From contig JAISNV010000034.1 of assembly GCA_031276035.1 (NCBI GenBank), positions 157,237-221,236 on the forward strand: a DNA stretch of 64,000 nucleotides. The letters run 5' to 3'. Below, in pieces: positions 8,830 to 18,610 of this stretch. The notes beneath the pieces were generated by a model. The model was not told the origin of the DNA. It ran no database searches and saw nothing but the letters and a program-made list of their open reading frames with translations. Both the position numbers and the translations under genes were made by a program. Position 1 is the first letter of the stretch; each line of letters begins with the position of its first letter. The DNA comes from Bacteroidales bacterium (GTDB lineage Bacteria; Bacteroidota; Bacteroidia; Bacteroidales; BM520).

Positions 8830-10146
8830 ATGAAAATAGCAATTATAGGACTTGGCTATGTAGGCTTGCCGCTTGCAATTGAATTCGGCAAGAAATATAA
8901 TGTCATTGGTTTTGATATCAATAAAAATAGAGTTGAAGAACTTCAAAAGGGAGAAGACCATACCGGCGAAGCCGATACGACAGAATTAAGAGAGGTTTTA
9001 AATTCTGATTTCAAATCCCTAAATTTACTAAATGAAACTTCCGAAAATGCTGTGAATGGAAGTTTGACGTTTACTGCAGAAGAACAAGATATTAAGGATT
9101 GTGATATATATATTGTTACCGTTCCTACTCCTATTGATAAACACAATGTGCCTGATTTACAACCTTTGATTAAAGCTTCGGAAATGATAGGAAGAGTTAT
9201 TTCCGGCGGAAATGTTGTAATATACGAATCAACTACTTATCCGGGGTGTACTGAAGAAGATTGCGTTCCGGTGATTGAAAAAACTTCCGGATTGAAATTT
9301 AATAAGGATTTCTTTGTCGGATATAGTCCTGAGAGAATTAATCCCGGCGATAAAGAAAAGAAACTCACTAATATTGTGAAAGTTGTATCCGGTTCAACAC
9401 CAATTATTGCCGATTTTGTTGAAAATCTTTATTCTTCGATAATTACTGCCGGTACTTACAAGGCTTCTTCCATAAAGGTTGCGGAAGCATCAAAAATAGT
9501 AGAAAACGTACAACGCGATGTTAATATTTCATTTGTTAATGAGCTCGCGCTTATATTTGATAGAATGGGAATAGATACAAATGAAGTTATAGATGCGGCA
9601 TCAACTAAATGGAATTTTGTAAAATATACGCCCGGACTTGTAGGCGGACATTGTATTAGTGTTGACCCGTATTATTTGGCAAGTAAAGCGGAGAAATTGG
9701 GCTATCTTCCTAAAGTAATTCTTTCCGGAAGAGAGGTTAATAACAGCATTGCCCCTTTTATTGCTCATAAAGTGCTTAAACTTATGATGCAAAAGAATAA
9801 TACTCTTGAAAATGCTAATATATTGATACTTGGAGTAACTTTTAAAGAAAACTGTCCCGATATTCGTAACACTAAAGTCGTAGATATTTACAAAGAACTT
9901 ATAGCCTTCGGTGTAAATGTTGATGTCTGTGATCCATTCGTTTGCGAAGAAGAAATTAAACAAGAATACAATATAGATATTATCAAGCAGATAGATAAAA
10001 ACAAAAAATATGCTGCTGTCATTCTGGCGGTGGCACACCAAGAATTTTTATATAACTTCGATTTCGAAAGTTTCCACAAATCAGGTACAATTATTTTTGA
10101 TGTAAAGGGAAAAGTGGATAGAAGGTGGGTTGACGGAAGATTATAA
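8830..10146 (+). CDS. tviB: UDP-N-acetylhexosamine 6-dehydrogenase (TviB/WbpO type)
   Basis: Nucleotide-sugar dehydrogenase of the UDP-GlcNAc/GalNAc branch. The Rossmann motif is IIGLGYVGLPLAIEFGKK. The catalytic segment GGHCISVDPYYLA, with Cys275, is the form found in TviB/WbpO rather than in Ugd. The C-terminal domain has LILGVTFKENCPDIRNTKV. The expected product is UDP-GlcNAcA or UDP-GalNAcA; the sequence does not decide which. No partner 4-epimerase (TviC) is seen next to it. 438 residues is a normal length. Confidence 0.88.
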   Translation: MKIAIIGLGYVGLPLAIEFGKKYNVIGFDINKNRVEELQKGEDHTGEADTTELREVLNSDFKSLNLLNETSENAVNGSLTFTAEEQDIKDCDIYIVTVPTPIDKHNVPDLQPLIKASEMIGRVISGGNVVIYESTTYPGCTEEDCVPVIEKTSGLKFNKDFFVGYSPERINPGDKEKKLTNIVKVVSGSTPIIADFVENLYSSIITAGTYKASSIKVAEASKIVENVQRDVNISFVNELALIFDRMGIDTNEVIDAASTKWNFVKYTPGLVGGHCISVDPYYLASKAEKLGYLPKVILSGREVNNSIAPFIAHKVLKLMMQKNNTLENANILILGVTFKENCPDIRNTKVVDIYKELIAFGVNVDVCDPFVCEEEIKQEYNIDIIKQIDKNKKYAAVILAVAHQEFLYNFDFESFHKSGTIIFDVKGKVDRRWVDGRL

Positions 10147-10278
10147 TTGGTTGATAATTAAGATATTTTAAAATAAACAAATTGTAAGATAATCGCTATA
10201 AATGAATAATTAAATTGACTATAAATCATATATTACGGACAATCAATTTTCATTAAGATATCTAATAAATAAATTTAA

Positions 10279-11589
10279 ATGATGCAGCAAAATAAGAAAG
10301 TTTACGTAGGAATGAGTGCCGATATTATTCATCCGGGACATTTAAACATTATTAAAGAAGCATCTAAATTGGGCCGAGTTATAGTTGGTGTTTTAACTGA
10401 TGAAGCTATTGCAAGTTATAAAAGATTGCCGTATCTGAATTTTGACCAACGTTCTTTGATTGTTGAAAATATTAAGGGAGTTGATGAGGTTGTTGCTCAA
10501 ACAACTTTAGACTACGTTCCTAACTTGGAATTAATAAAACCCGATTTTGTTGTACACGGCGACGATTGGAAAGAAGGTATTCAAAAAGAAACTCGTCAAC
10601 GTGTTATTGATACGATTTCAAAATGGGGAGGAAAAGTTATAGATGTGCCTTATACAAAAGGGATTTCTTCTACACAAATTAACTCTAAATTGAAGGAAAT
10701 AGGCACAACTCCGGAAATTAGACTTAAAAGATTAAGGCGCTTAATAGCTGCCAAACCGATTGTTAGAGTTTGTGAGTCGCATAGCGGACTAACAGGATTG
10801 ATAATTGAGAATACTTCTGTTGAAGTTAACGGAATAAACAAGGAATTTGATGCTATGTGGGCAAGTAGCTTAACCGATTCTACATCAAAAGGTAAACCCG
10901 ATATTGAAGCGGTAGATCTAACTACTCGCTTACATGATTTGAATGATGCTCTTGAATGTACAACTAAACCTGTTATTTTTGATGGTGATACGGGAGGCAA
11001 GATAGAACACTTCGTTTTTACAGTTAGAACACTCGAACGTTTAGGTATATCTGCCGTAATCATAGAAGATAAAATAGGCTTGAAAAAGAATTCATTGTTT
11101 GGTACGGATGCTGTCCAAACACAAGATTCTATAGAAGGTTTCTCGGAAAAAATACGGGCAGGTAAAAAAGCTCAAGTTACGGATGATTTTATGATTATTG
11201 CCAGAATAGAAAGTTTTATTGCAGGAAAAAATTTGCAGGATGCTCTGGAAAGAGCCAAAGCTTATGTTGAAGCCGGTGCCGACGGAATCATGATTCATAG
11301 TAAAAATAAATCGGGAGAAGATATTAAAGAATTTTGCATTGCTTTCAGACAAGAAAATAAATCTACTCCGATAATTGTTGTCCCTACAACCTTTAACCGC
11401 ATTACCGAAACCGAACTTGCTTCTTGGGGAGTAAATATTGTGATTTATGCAAATCATTTATTGAGAAGTGCTTATCCCGCAATGCTTAATACGGCTAAAT
11501 CTATTTTGTTGAATGAACGCTCTTATGAAGCAAATGAATATTGTATGCCGATTAATGAAATATTAGAATTAATACCGGGCTCTAAATAA
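10279..11589 (+). CDS. aepX: phosphoenolpyruvate mutase fused to a cytidylyltransferase domain
   Basis: Two domains. Residues 1-135 form a nucleotidyltransferase of the glycerol-3-phosphate/phosphocholine cytidylyltransferase fold, with the HPGH motif ([13 protein letters not shown]). Residues about 150-430 are PEP mutase, with [11 protein letters not shown] near the active site. PEP mutase makes the C-P bond (PEP to phosphonopyruvate), the committed step of phosphonate synthesis. The fused domain would activate the finished phosphonate as a CMP derivative for transfer to the glycan; that role is inferred from known fusions. The next gene starts 1 base after the stop. Confidence 0.93.
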   Translation: MMQQNKKVYVGMSADIIHPGHLNIIKEASKLGRVIVGVLTDEAIASYKRLPYLNFDQRSLIVENIKGVDEVVAQTTLDYVPNLELIKPDFVVHGDDWKEGIQKETRQRVIDTISKWGGKVIDVPYTKGISSTQINSKLKEIGTTPEIRLKRLRRLIAAKPIVRVCESHSGLTGLIIENTSVEVNGINKEFDAMWASSLTDSTSKGKPDIEAVDLTTRLHDLNDALECTTKPVIFDGDTGGKIEHFVFTVRTLERLGISAVIIEDKIGLKKNSLFGTDAVQTQDSIEGFSEKIRAGKKAQVTDDFMIIARIESFIAGKNLQDALERAKAYVEAGADGIMIHSKNKSGEDIKEFCIAFRQENKSTPIIVVPTTFNRITETELASWGVNIVIYANHLLRSAYPAMLNTAKSILLNERSYEANEYCMPINEILELIPGSK

Positions 11590-11590
11590 A

Positions 11591-12718
11591 ATGTCTCCAA
11601 AATATTTTATAGAAACATTAAGAAACAATAATATTGATTTTTTTGCAGGTGTGCCGGATTCTTTGTTAAAATCAATTTGTGCATATATTCAAGATAATAC
11701 TCCTGCAGAAAATAATATTATTACTGCAAATGAAGGAGCTGCAATAGGATTAGGAGCAGGATATTATCTGGCTACAGGTAAAATTCCTGTGATATATATG
11801 CAAAACTCGGGACTTGGAAATATTGTTAATCCTTTAACATCTTTAATAGATAAGGAAGTTTATAATATTCCCATGTTATTGTTAATAGGATGGAGAGGCG
11901 AACCGGGCGTTAAAGATGAACCGCAACATATAAAACAGGGAAGAATAACAATTCCTCTGTTAGATACTTTGGAAATTAAAAATGAAATATTAACTAAAGA
12001 TGATGATGCCTTTCCGGAACAATTATCACGAGTGCTTTCATACATCAATTTAACAAAAGAAGCTTACGCTCTTATCGTTCAAAAAGATACTTTTGAGAAT
12101 TATTCGCTTAGAGAAAAAGTAAAAAGTATTGATTATACGATGAATCGTGAAAATGCAATCAGTATTATTCTTGATAATATAAATGATAATGATGTTGTTG
12201 TTTCAACAACAGGAATGACTTCACGCGAGCTGTTTGAACAACGGGAAAAAAGAAATCAAGGACACGATAAAGATTTTCTGACTGTAGGTTCTATGGGGCA
12301 TGCCTCGCAAATTGCCTTAGGTATCGCAATTAGTAAAAAATATAAAAAAATATATTGTTTCGATGGAGACGGAGCTGCATTAATGCATATGGGGTCTTTA
12401 CCTGTTATAGGTTCATTAGCTCCGCAAAATTACATTCATATTCTTTTTAACAACGGAGCTCATGATTCGGTAGGTGGTCAGCCGACAGTCGGATTTACCA
12501 CTGATTTTTGTAAAATAGTTTTATCAAGCGGATATAAAAAAGCTTATTCCGTTGAAACAGAAGATAGTCTTAAAAGTACTTTGAATGAAATAAGAAATCT
12601 TCAAGGACCTATTTTTATTGAAATTAAAGTACAGAAAGGTGCAAGAAAAGATTTAGGCAGGCCTACAAGAACGCCTTTACAAAATAAAGAAGCCTTGATG
12701 AAATTCTTAAACGAATAA
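11591..12718 (+). CDS. aepY: phosphonopyruvate decarboxylase
   Basis: ThDP-dependent enzyme that decarboxylates phosphonopyruvate to phosphonoacetaldehyde and pulls the unfavourable mutase reaction forward. Visible: the N-terminal pyrimidine-binding half (DFFAGVPDSLLKS, ANEGAAIGLGAGYYLATGK, with the conserved Glu) and the C-terminal diphosphate-binding half (CFDGDGAALMHMGSL, then LFNNGAHDSVGGQ). 375 residues is the usual length. It lies between the mutase (1-base gap) and the reductase (1-base gap), the standard order of a phosphonate operon. Confidence 0.94.
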   Translation: MSPKYFIETLRNNNIDFFAGVPDSLLKSICAYIQDNTPAENNIITANEGAAIGLGAGYYLATGKIPVIYMQNSGLGNIVNPLTSLIDKEVYNIPMLLLIGWRGEPGVKDEPQHIKQGRITIPLLDTLEIKNEILTKDDDAFPEQLSRVLSYINLTKEAYALIVQKDTFENYSLREKVKSIDYTMNRENAISIILDNINDNDVVVSTTGMTSRELFEQREKRNQGHDKDFLTVGSMGHASQIALGIAISKKYKKIYCFDGDGAALMHMGSLPVIGSLAPQNYIHILFNNGAHDSVGGQPTVGFTTDFCKIVLSSGYKKAYSVETEDSLKSTLNEIRNLQGPIFIEIKVQKGARKDLGRPTRTPLQNKEALMKFLNE

Positions 12719-12719
12719 A

Positions 12720-13838
12720 ATGCCGGAAAAACAAATATCATATATCGGAAGCAAATCAATATTTAAGCTTACAAGTTTATTGCAAAATAAGGGATATAAA
12801 AATGTTTTTCTTGTCAGAGCTAAAAAATCATTTGAACTGAGTGGTGCAAAATCTCTTTTTGATGATTTAACAGACAAATTGAATTTAAATATCATAGAGT
12901 TTTTTGATTTTTCAGAAAACCCGAAAGTAGAGGATTTGAAAATCGGCCTATCTTTACTTTCTGAAAAGAATATTGATTTGATAATAGCTGTTGGCGGCGG
13001 AAGTGTTATTGATATGGCGAAGTTAATACGTTTCTTTTATTCTTATTCGGGAGATTTTACGGGAAGAGATTTTCAAAAAGAAAAAAATATTATTCCTCTG
13101 GTAGCAATTCCTACAACAGCCGGTACAGGTAGCGAAGCAACTCATTTTGCCGTATTATATAAAGATAAAGTAAAATATTCAGTTGCACATAAAGATATTT
13201 TACCTGATTATGCAATTATCTATCCGCCTCTTACATATTCAACGCCGAAAAATCTAACCGCAACTACAGGTTTTGATGCGCTGGCACAGGCAATTGAGGC
13301 GTATTGGAATGTGAATGCAACAGATGAATCCGATGAATATGCAGTAAAAGCCATTAAATTGTTATGGCAAAATCTTCCCGAAGTTGTAAATAATCCGACA
13401 GACAGAATCAGAAATAAAGTTTCGGAAGGAGCTTATTGGGCTGGCAAGGCTATTAATATTACAAAAACTACAGCTCCGCATGCATTATCTTATGCATTTA
13501 CTTCTTATTATAATATTCCTCACGGAAATGCAGTTGCATTAACATTTCCTTTCTTTATGAAATATAATTTGATTATTCCGCAAGATGAATATTGCGGTGT
13601 AATATCTTTGGAAAAATATAATTTAAAAATGAAGTATTTAATGAATTTATTGGAGATTAAATCTGAAGATGAAATTTATGATAAATTCAATGATTATATA
13701 ACGAAACTACAATTATCTACAGATTCACATAAAAATGTTAATATTGATATTATTATCAATAACGTTAATATTGAACGTGCAAATAATAACCCTCGGAAAA
13801 TAACACGGCATTCCTTAAAGAACTTGTTGGTTTGCTGA
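12720..13838 (+). CDS. iron-type alcohol dehydrogenase, probable phosphonoacetaldehyde reductase
   Basis: Fe-ADH fold: the nucleotide-binding GGGSVIDMAK and IPTTAGTGSEAT segments, then the metal site. Ligand positions are Asp186, Gln190, His254 and His268; Gln190 stands where most Fe-ADHs have His. Placed directly behind aepX and aepY, the likely reaction is phosphonoacetaldehyde to 2-hydroxyethylphosphonate. No 2-aminoethylphosphonate transaminase is present in the window, so the branch probably yields the hydroxy rather than the amino compound. The reaction is inferred from context. The 3' gap holds copy 2 of the 22-bp repeat. Confidence 0.85.
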   Translation: MPEKQISYIGSKSIFKLTSLLQNKGYKNVFLVRAKKSFELSGAKSLFDDLTDKLNLNIIEFFDFSENPKVEDLKIGLSLLSEKNIDLIIAVGGGSVIDMAKLIRFFYSYSGDFTGRDFQKEKNIIPLVAIPTTAGTGSEATHFAVLYKDKVKYSVAHKDILPDYAIIYPPLTYSTPKNLTATTGFDALAQAIEAYWNVNATDESDEYAVKAIKLLWQNLPEVVNNPTDRIRNKVSEGAYWAGKAINITKTTAPHALSYAFTSYYNIPHGNAVALTFPFFMKYNLIIPQDEYCGVISLEKYNLKMKYLMNLLEIKSEDEIYDKFNDYITKLQLSTDSHKNVNIDIIINNVNIERANNNPRKITRHSLKNLLVC

Positions 13839-13860
13839 AAGTTAAAAACAGAGCGCTTAA

Positions 13861-13882
13861 AATTAATAAACCATTATCAATT
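13861..13882 (+). repeat. 22-bp intergenic repeat, copy 2
   Basis: AATTAATAAACCATTATCAATT differs at one base from the copy at 3871-3892. It lies between the phosphonate genes and rmlA and could mark a former cassette boundary, but no function is known. Confidence 0.4.
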
Positions 13883-13904
13883 AAATAAAATCGGAACTTA
13901 ATAT

Positions 13905-14789
13905 ATGAAAGGAATTGTATTGGCAGGAGGTTCGGGAACAAGATTGTTTCCGATAACCAAGGGAGTTAGTAAGCAAATGTTGCCGGTTTATGATAAACCA
14001 ATGATTTATTATCCTATTTCCGTATTAATGCTCGCTGGAATTAGAGAAATATTGATAATATCAACACCGCAGGATTTGCCGTGTTTCCAAAGATTATTGG
14101 GAAACGGTTCCGACTATGGCGTTCATTTTGAATATGCCGAACAACCATCTCCCGACGGATTGGCTCAAGCTTTTATTATTGGTGAAAAATTTATTGGAAA
14201 CGATAGTGTCTGTTTGGTGCTTGGGGATAATATTTTCTACGGGCAAGGATTTAGGAAAATGTTAACTGAAGCAGTAGCCGATGTTAAAGAAAACAACAAA
14301 GCTACCGTGTTCGGATATTGGGTTAGCGACCCCGAAAGATACGGTGTTGCGGAGTTTGATAAAGAAGGCAATGTCTTAAGTATAGAAGAAAAACCTGCAA
14401 ATCCGAAAAGTAATTATGCGGTAGTAGGATTATATTTCTATCCTAATAAAGTAATTGAAATAGCAAAAACAATAAAACCTTCTGCACGTGGCGAACTCGA
14501 AATAACAACGGTAAACCAGACTTTTCTGAAGGAAAACGCTTTAAAAGTAAAAGTCTTCGGCAGAGGTTTTGCCTGGTTGGATACCGGAACACATGACTCT
14601 TTGAGCGAAGCTTCGAATTTTATAGAAGTGATAGAAAAACGTCAGGGACTTAAGATAGCTTGTTTGGAAGAAATAGCTTATAATAGCGGCTGGATTAACA
14701 AAGAGAAAATGATTGAATTGGCTAAGCCTATGGAGAAAAATCAATACGGACAGTATTTGTTGAAAGTAGTGGAATCTGTAAAAAAATAA
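13905..14789 (+). CDS. rmlA: glucose-1-phosphate thymidylyltransferase
   Basis: Makes dTDP-glucose from dTTP and glucose-1-phosphate. The N-terminal motif is [16 protein letters not shown]; further landmarks are [45 protein letters not shown] and the C-terminal [13 protein letters not shown]. 294 residues is the usual length. The partners rmlB, rmlC and rmlD are not next to it or elsewhere in the window. Either the rest of the dTDP pathway is encoded elsewhere, or the enzyme feeds another dTDP sugar. Confidence 0.93.
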   Translation: MKGIVLAGGSGTRLFPITKGVSKQMLPVYDKPMIYYPISVLMLAGIREILIISTPQDLPCFQRLLGNGSDYGVHFEYAEQPSPDGLAQAFIIGEKFIGNDSVCLVLGDNIFYGQGFRKMLTEAVADVKENNKATVFGYWVSDPERYGVAEFDKEGNVLSIEEKPANPKSNYAVVGLYFYPNKVIEIAKTIKPSARGELEITTVNQTFLKENALKVKVFGRGFAWLDTGTHDSLSEASNFIEVIEKRQGLKIACLEEIAYNSGWINKEKMIELAKPMEKNQYGQYLLKVVESVKK

Positions 14790-14864
14790 ATTGTTTGTGA
14801 TAAAATGGATATTTGTGAAAAGAAAATATTCATTTAGAACTAAAAAATTTTGATAAAAGAGTAT

Positions 14865-15842
14865 ATGAATAATGTATTAGTAACGGGAGCAGACGGATTT
14901 ATCGGGTCTCATTTAACAGAAATGTTGTTGAATGAAGGATATAATGTAAAAGCATTGTCTTATTACAATTCGTTTAATTATTGGGGATGGCTGGATGATA
15001 TTAAGCATCCTAATTTAGAAGTAATTACAGGAGATGTTAGAGATTCACATTTTTGCAAACATATTACGCGGGGAGTTGATGTCATCTATCATCTTGCTGC
15101 ATTAATTGCTATTCCGTACTCATATATTGCTCCCGAAAGCTATGTTGATACTAATGTTAAGGGAACTTTAAATATTTGTCAGGCAGCTAAAGAAAATAAT
15201 GTAAAAAGAATTTTGGTAACATCAACATCAGAAGTATATGGAACGGCTAAATATATTCCGATAGATGAAAATCATCCTAAACAGCCGCAATCTCCGTATT
15301 CTGCTTCCAAGATTGGCGCCGATGCAATGGCTTTAAGCTATTATAACGCTTTCGGTTTACCTGTAACCGTTGTTCGACCTTTTAACACATACGGACCAAG
15401 ACAGTCTGCAAGAGCAATAATTCCAACCATTATTACACAAATCGCAAATGGTAAGAAAGAAATTAAACTGGGTGATATGACTCCAACCCGTGATTTTAAT
15501 TATGTTAAGGATACTTGCCGCGGTTTTATTGAATTATCGAAATGTAATGCTGCTATCGGACAAGAAGTGAACATTGCAAGTAATTATGAAATTTCAATGA
15601 GAGAAACCTTGGATATAATTGCTGAAATTATGAACTCAGATGTAAAATTTGTTGAAGATACTCAGAGATTAAGACCGAAAAACTCGGAGGTATTTCGTTT
15701 ATGGGGCGATAATACTAAAATTAAGGAACTAACGGGTTTTACAATGGAATATCCTATTGAAAAAGGTTTAAAAGAAACAATAGACTGGTTTTGTAATGAT
15801 GAAAATCTAAAAAAATATAAAGCAGATATTTATAATGTATAA
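14865..15842 (+). CDS. legB: nucleotide-sugar 4,6-dehydratase of the legionaminic acid pathway
   Basis: Extended SDR with NAD motif TGADGFIGSHL and catalytic SPYSASKIGAD (YxxxK). In the characterised legionaminic pathway this family dehydrates a GDP-GlcNAc-type sugar, or a UDP form in some species. The start chosen is ATG 14865 (MNNVLVTGAD); an in-frame TTG at 14850 would add five residues before the Rossmann strand and is less likely. The 3' end overlaps legC by 8 bases. First gene of a seven-gene run with the order legB-legC-legH-legI-legG-ptmE-legF. Confidence 0.88.
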   Translation: MNNVLVTGADGFIGSHLTEMLLNEGYNVKALSYYNSFNYWGWLDDIKHPNLEVITGDVRDSHFCKHITRGVDVIYHLAALIAIPYSYIAPESYVDTNVKGTLNICQAAKENNVKRILVTSTSEVYGTAKYIPIDENHPKQPQSPYSASKIGADAMALSYYNAFGLPVTVVRPFNTYGPRQSARAIIPTIITQIANGKKEIKLGDMTPTRDFNYVKDTCRGFIELSKCNAAIGQEVNIASNYEISMRETLDIIAEIMNSDVKFVEDTQRLRPKNSEVFRLWGDNTKIKELTGFTMEYPIEKGLKETIDWFCNDENLKKYKADIYNV

Positions 15843-16977
15843 AGAAATTGTAGATTTTATCCGCGAATTATATAATAATGAAGATTTTGTTCCTCTTCAT
15901 TCACCGGTTTTTATGGGTAAGGAAAAGGAATATTTAACGGAATGTATCGACACAACATATGTATCAAGTGTTGGAAAATTTGTCGATCGTTTCGAAAAAA
16001 TGATTGAAGAATATACAGGAACTGCAAAAGCTGTAGTTTGTGTGAATGGTACCAACGCATTACATTTAGCTTTAATTTTATCCGGAGTTGAACGTGATGA
16101 TGAAATTATTACCCAATCACTTACATTTGTTGCTACATGTAATGCAATATCATATACTGGAGCTTATCCTGTTTTCTTAGATATTGATACGGATACTTTG
16201 GGATTATCACCGGTTGCAATGAAGAATTGGTTGATAAATAATGCTGAAATAAAAGATAATGTTTGTTATAACAAGAATACAGGAAGATGTATTAAAGCCT
16301 GTGTGCCGATGCATACTTTCGGACATCCCGTTCATTTGGATGAACTGTTGGATGTGTGTAATGAATATCATCTCGACCTAATTGAAGATTCTGCAGAAAG
16401 TTTAGGCAGCTTTTACAAAGGAAAACACACGGGTACTTTTGGGAAAATTGGTATTCTTAGCTTTAACGGAAATAAAACTATAACAACAGGTGGCGGTGGA
16501 ATGCTATTATTTAATGATATTTCTACCGGACAACATGCAAAGCACCTGACAACCCAGGCAAAGTTACCCCATAAATGGGAATTTATTCATGATACTGTTG
16601 GATATAACTATAGAATGCCTAATATTAATGCAGCCCTTGGGTGTGCTCAAATGGAAAACATAGAACTGTACTTGAATAACAAAAGAGATACAGCCGAAAA
16701 ATATAAAGATTATTTTTCAAGATTTTCAGATATTGATTTTTTTGCTGAACCCGAAAACTGTAAATCGAATTATTGGTTAAACTCAATAATAATGAGCGAT
16801 AAAAAAGCTCGAAACGGGTTCTTACAATATACGAATGATAATAATATAATGACTCGTCCCGCATGGCAGTTGATGAATAAATTGCCGATGTTCGACAAAT
16901 GTCAAAGAGATGATTTGAAAAATACGTATTGGTTTGAAGAAAGAATTGTAAATATACCAAGCAGTGTTAGATTATAA
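15835..16977 (+). CDS. legC: LegC-family 4-aminotransferase (PLP)
   Basis: DegT/DnrJ/EryC1 fold aminotransferase that adds the 4-amino group to the 4-keto-6-deoxy sugar made by LegB. Visible landmarks: VCVNGTNALHLALILSG, IEDSAESLGSFYKGKHTGTFG, and the PLP-lysine segment SFNGNKTITTGGGGM. 380 residues. The short N-terminal extension (YKEIVDFIRELYNNEDFVPLHSP) is characteristic of the LegC branch and separates it from the PglE-like aminotransferase at 55822. It overlaps the genes on both sides. Confidence 0.9.
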   Translation: MYKEIVDFIRELYNNEDFVPLHSPVFMGKEKEYLTECIDTTYVSSVGKFVDRFEKMIEEYTGTAKAVVCVNGTNALHLALILSGVERDDEIITQSLTFVATCNAISYTGAYPVFLDIDTDTLGLSPVAMKNWLINNAEIKDNVCYNKNTGRCIKACVPMHTFGHPVHLDELLDVCNEYHLDLIEDSAESLGSFYKGKHTGTFGKIGILSFNGNKTITTGGGGMLLFNDISTGQHAKHLTTQAKLPHKWEFIHDTVGYNYRMPNINAALGCAQMENIELYLNNKRDTAEKYKDYFSRFSDIDFFAEPENCKSNYWLNSIIMSDKKARNGFLQYTNDNNIMTRPAWQLMNKLPMFDKCQRDDLKNTYWFEERIVNIPSSVRL

Positions 16978-17602
16978 AAAAATAATTCTTGTAGGTGGCG
17001 GAGGTCACTGCAAATCGGTAATTGATGTTATTGAAAACACAGATTATTCGATTCTCGGTGTTCTGGATATGCCGGATAAAATAGGTTCGGATGTATTGGG
17101 ATATCCGATTATCGGTAGTGATGAAGATATTTCAATATATTTTGATAAAGCTCTATTTCTTGTTACTCTCGGACAAATAAATAACCCTGAGCCGAGAAAA
17201 ATGTTGCATTGTAAAATTACTGAAGCAGGAGGAAAATTTGCGACTATAATATCTCCTACAGCATACGTTTCCAAGCATGCTGAAATAGGAGAGGGAACTG
17301 TGGTTTTGCATAAAGCCGTTGTTAATGCCGGAGTTTTAATAGGTAAAGGCTGTATTATTAATACTTGTGCCAATATTGATCATGATTCCGTTGTTGGAGA
17401 TTATTCACATATATCAACAGGAGTAATGGTAAACGGTAATTGCAGAATTGGAAAAGAAGTTTTTATAGGAAGTCAAAGCACTGTTGCTAACAATATTTCG
17501 ATTGTTGATAACACAGTTGTTAGCGCCGGTGTATTTATTGCAAAAAATATTGTTTCATCTGGAACTTATGTTTCCGAATCGAAAATCAGAAAGATCAGAT
17601 AA
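16964..17602 (+). CDS. NeuD-like sugar O/N-acyltransferase (hexapeptide)
   Basis: 212 residues. An N-terminal Rossmann-like UDP-binding lobe (IILVGGGGHCKSVIDVIE) is followed by left-handed beta-helix hexapeptide turns (IGEGTVVLHKAVVNAGVLIG, then HISTGVMVNGNC). In this place in the pathway it would be the LegH-type N-acetyltransferase acting on the 4-amino sugar, or a NeuD-type O-acetyltransferase. The start is GTG 16964, inside the end of legC; a TTG follows one codon later. Confidence 0.85.
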   Translation: MLDYKKIILVGGGGHCKSVIDVIENTDYSILGVLDMPDKIGSDVLGYPIIGSDEDISIYFDKALFLVTLGQINNPEPRKMLHCKITEAGGKFATIISPTAYVSKHAEIGEGTVVLHKAVVNAGVLIGKGCIINTCANIDHDSVVGDYSHISTGVMVNGNCRIGKEVFIGSQSTVANNISIVDNTVVSAGVFIAKNIVSSGTYVSESKIRKIR

Positions 17603-17605
17603 ACG

Positions 17606-18610
17606 ATGAATAAAACAATAATAATAGCTGAGGCAGGAGTAAATCATAACGGTTCCATTGATATGGCAAAACAATTGATTTCCATAGCAGCTGAAGCCGG
17701 AGTTGATTATGTGAAATTTCAAACATTTAAAGCTGATAATCTTGTTTCCGAAAATGCAGTAAAAGCAGATTATCAAACACGTACGACAGATAAAAATGAA
17801 TCTCAGCTTGAGATGTTAAAAAAGCTTCAACTTAGTCAGGAACAGCATTATGAACTTATAGAATATTGTAAATCTAAAAATACAAAATTTTTATCTACCG
17901 CTTTTGATCTTGATAGCATTGAGTTTCTTTCCGCCCTCAATCTGGGACTTTGGAAAATACCTTCGGGAGAAATTACCAATTATCCGTATTTAAAAACTAT
18001 TGCAGAAAAAAACGAACCGGTATTAATGTCGACAGGTATGTCGAGTTTGGATGATATTGAACAGGCAATAAATGTATTAGTCGATAACGGACTTAGTCGC
18101 GAGAAAATTACCGTGTTACACTGTAATACCGAATATCCTACTCCTATGGAAGATGTTAATCTCTTGGCTATGAATACTATAAAAAACATTTTCAATGTAA
18201 AAATCGGGTACTCCGACCATACAGAAGGTATTGAAATACCGATTGCAGCCGTAGCTTTGGGAGCAACTGTTATTGAAAAGCATATAACACTTGATAGGAA
18301 TCTTCCGGGACCCGATCATAAAGCATCTATTGAACCCGACGAACTAAAAGCGATGGTAAAAGCTATCCGTAATATTGAAAAAGCTTTGGGTAGCCCCGAT
18401 AAAGTGGTGTCTTCGTCAGAAGAAAAAAATATTACAGTAGCCAGAAAAAGTATAGTTGCAAAAAGAAATATAGCAAAGGGAGAAAAATTCACAGGAGATA
18501 ATATAACTACCAAACGTCCCGGTAGCGGAATATCTCCAATGCGCTGGAATGAAGTTTTAGGAATGACTGCGATAAAAGATTTTCAAAAAGACGACCTGAT
18601 AGAATTATGA
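17606..18610 (+). CDS. legI: legionaminic acid synthase (NeuB/LegI family)
   Basis: Condenses PEP with a 6-deoxy-mannosamine-type sugar to form the nine-carbon acid. The N-terminal TIM barrel starts with IIIAEAGVNHNGS. KFQTFKADNLVSENA and IPSGEITNYPYLK are the usual substrate-loop landmarks, followed by STGMSSLDDIEQAI and GYSDHTEGIEIPIAAVALGA. The C-terminal SAF-type domain (VARKSIVAKRNIAKGEKFTGDNI) is complete. 334 residues. The stop overlaps the start of legG (ATGA). A plain sialic acid role is less likely because legB and legC precede it. Confidence 0.93.
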   Translation: MNKTIIIAEAGVNHNGSIDMAKQLISIAAEAGVDYVKFQTFKADNLVSENAVKADYQTRTTDKNESQLEMLKKLQLSQEQHYELIEYCKSKNTKFLSTAFDLDSIEFLSALNLGLWKIPSGEITNYPYLKTIAEKNEPVLMSTGMSSLDDIEQAINVLVDNGLSREKITVLHCNTEYPTPMEDVNLLAMNTIKNIFNVKIGYSDHTEGIEIPIAAVALGATVIEKHITLDRNLPGPDHKASIEPDELKAMVKAIRNIEKALGSPDKVVSSSEEKNITVARKSIVAKRNIAKGEKFTGDNITTKRPGSGISPMRWNEVLGMTAIKDFQKDDLIEL

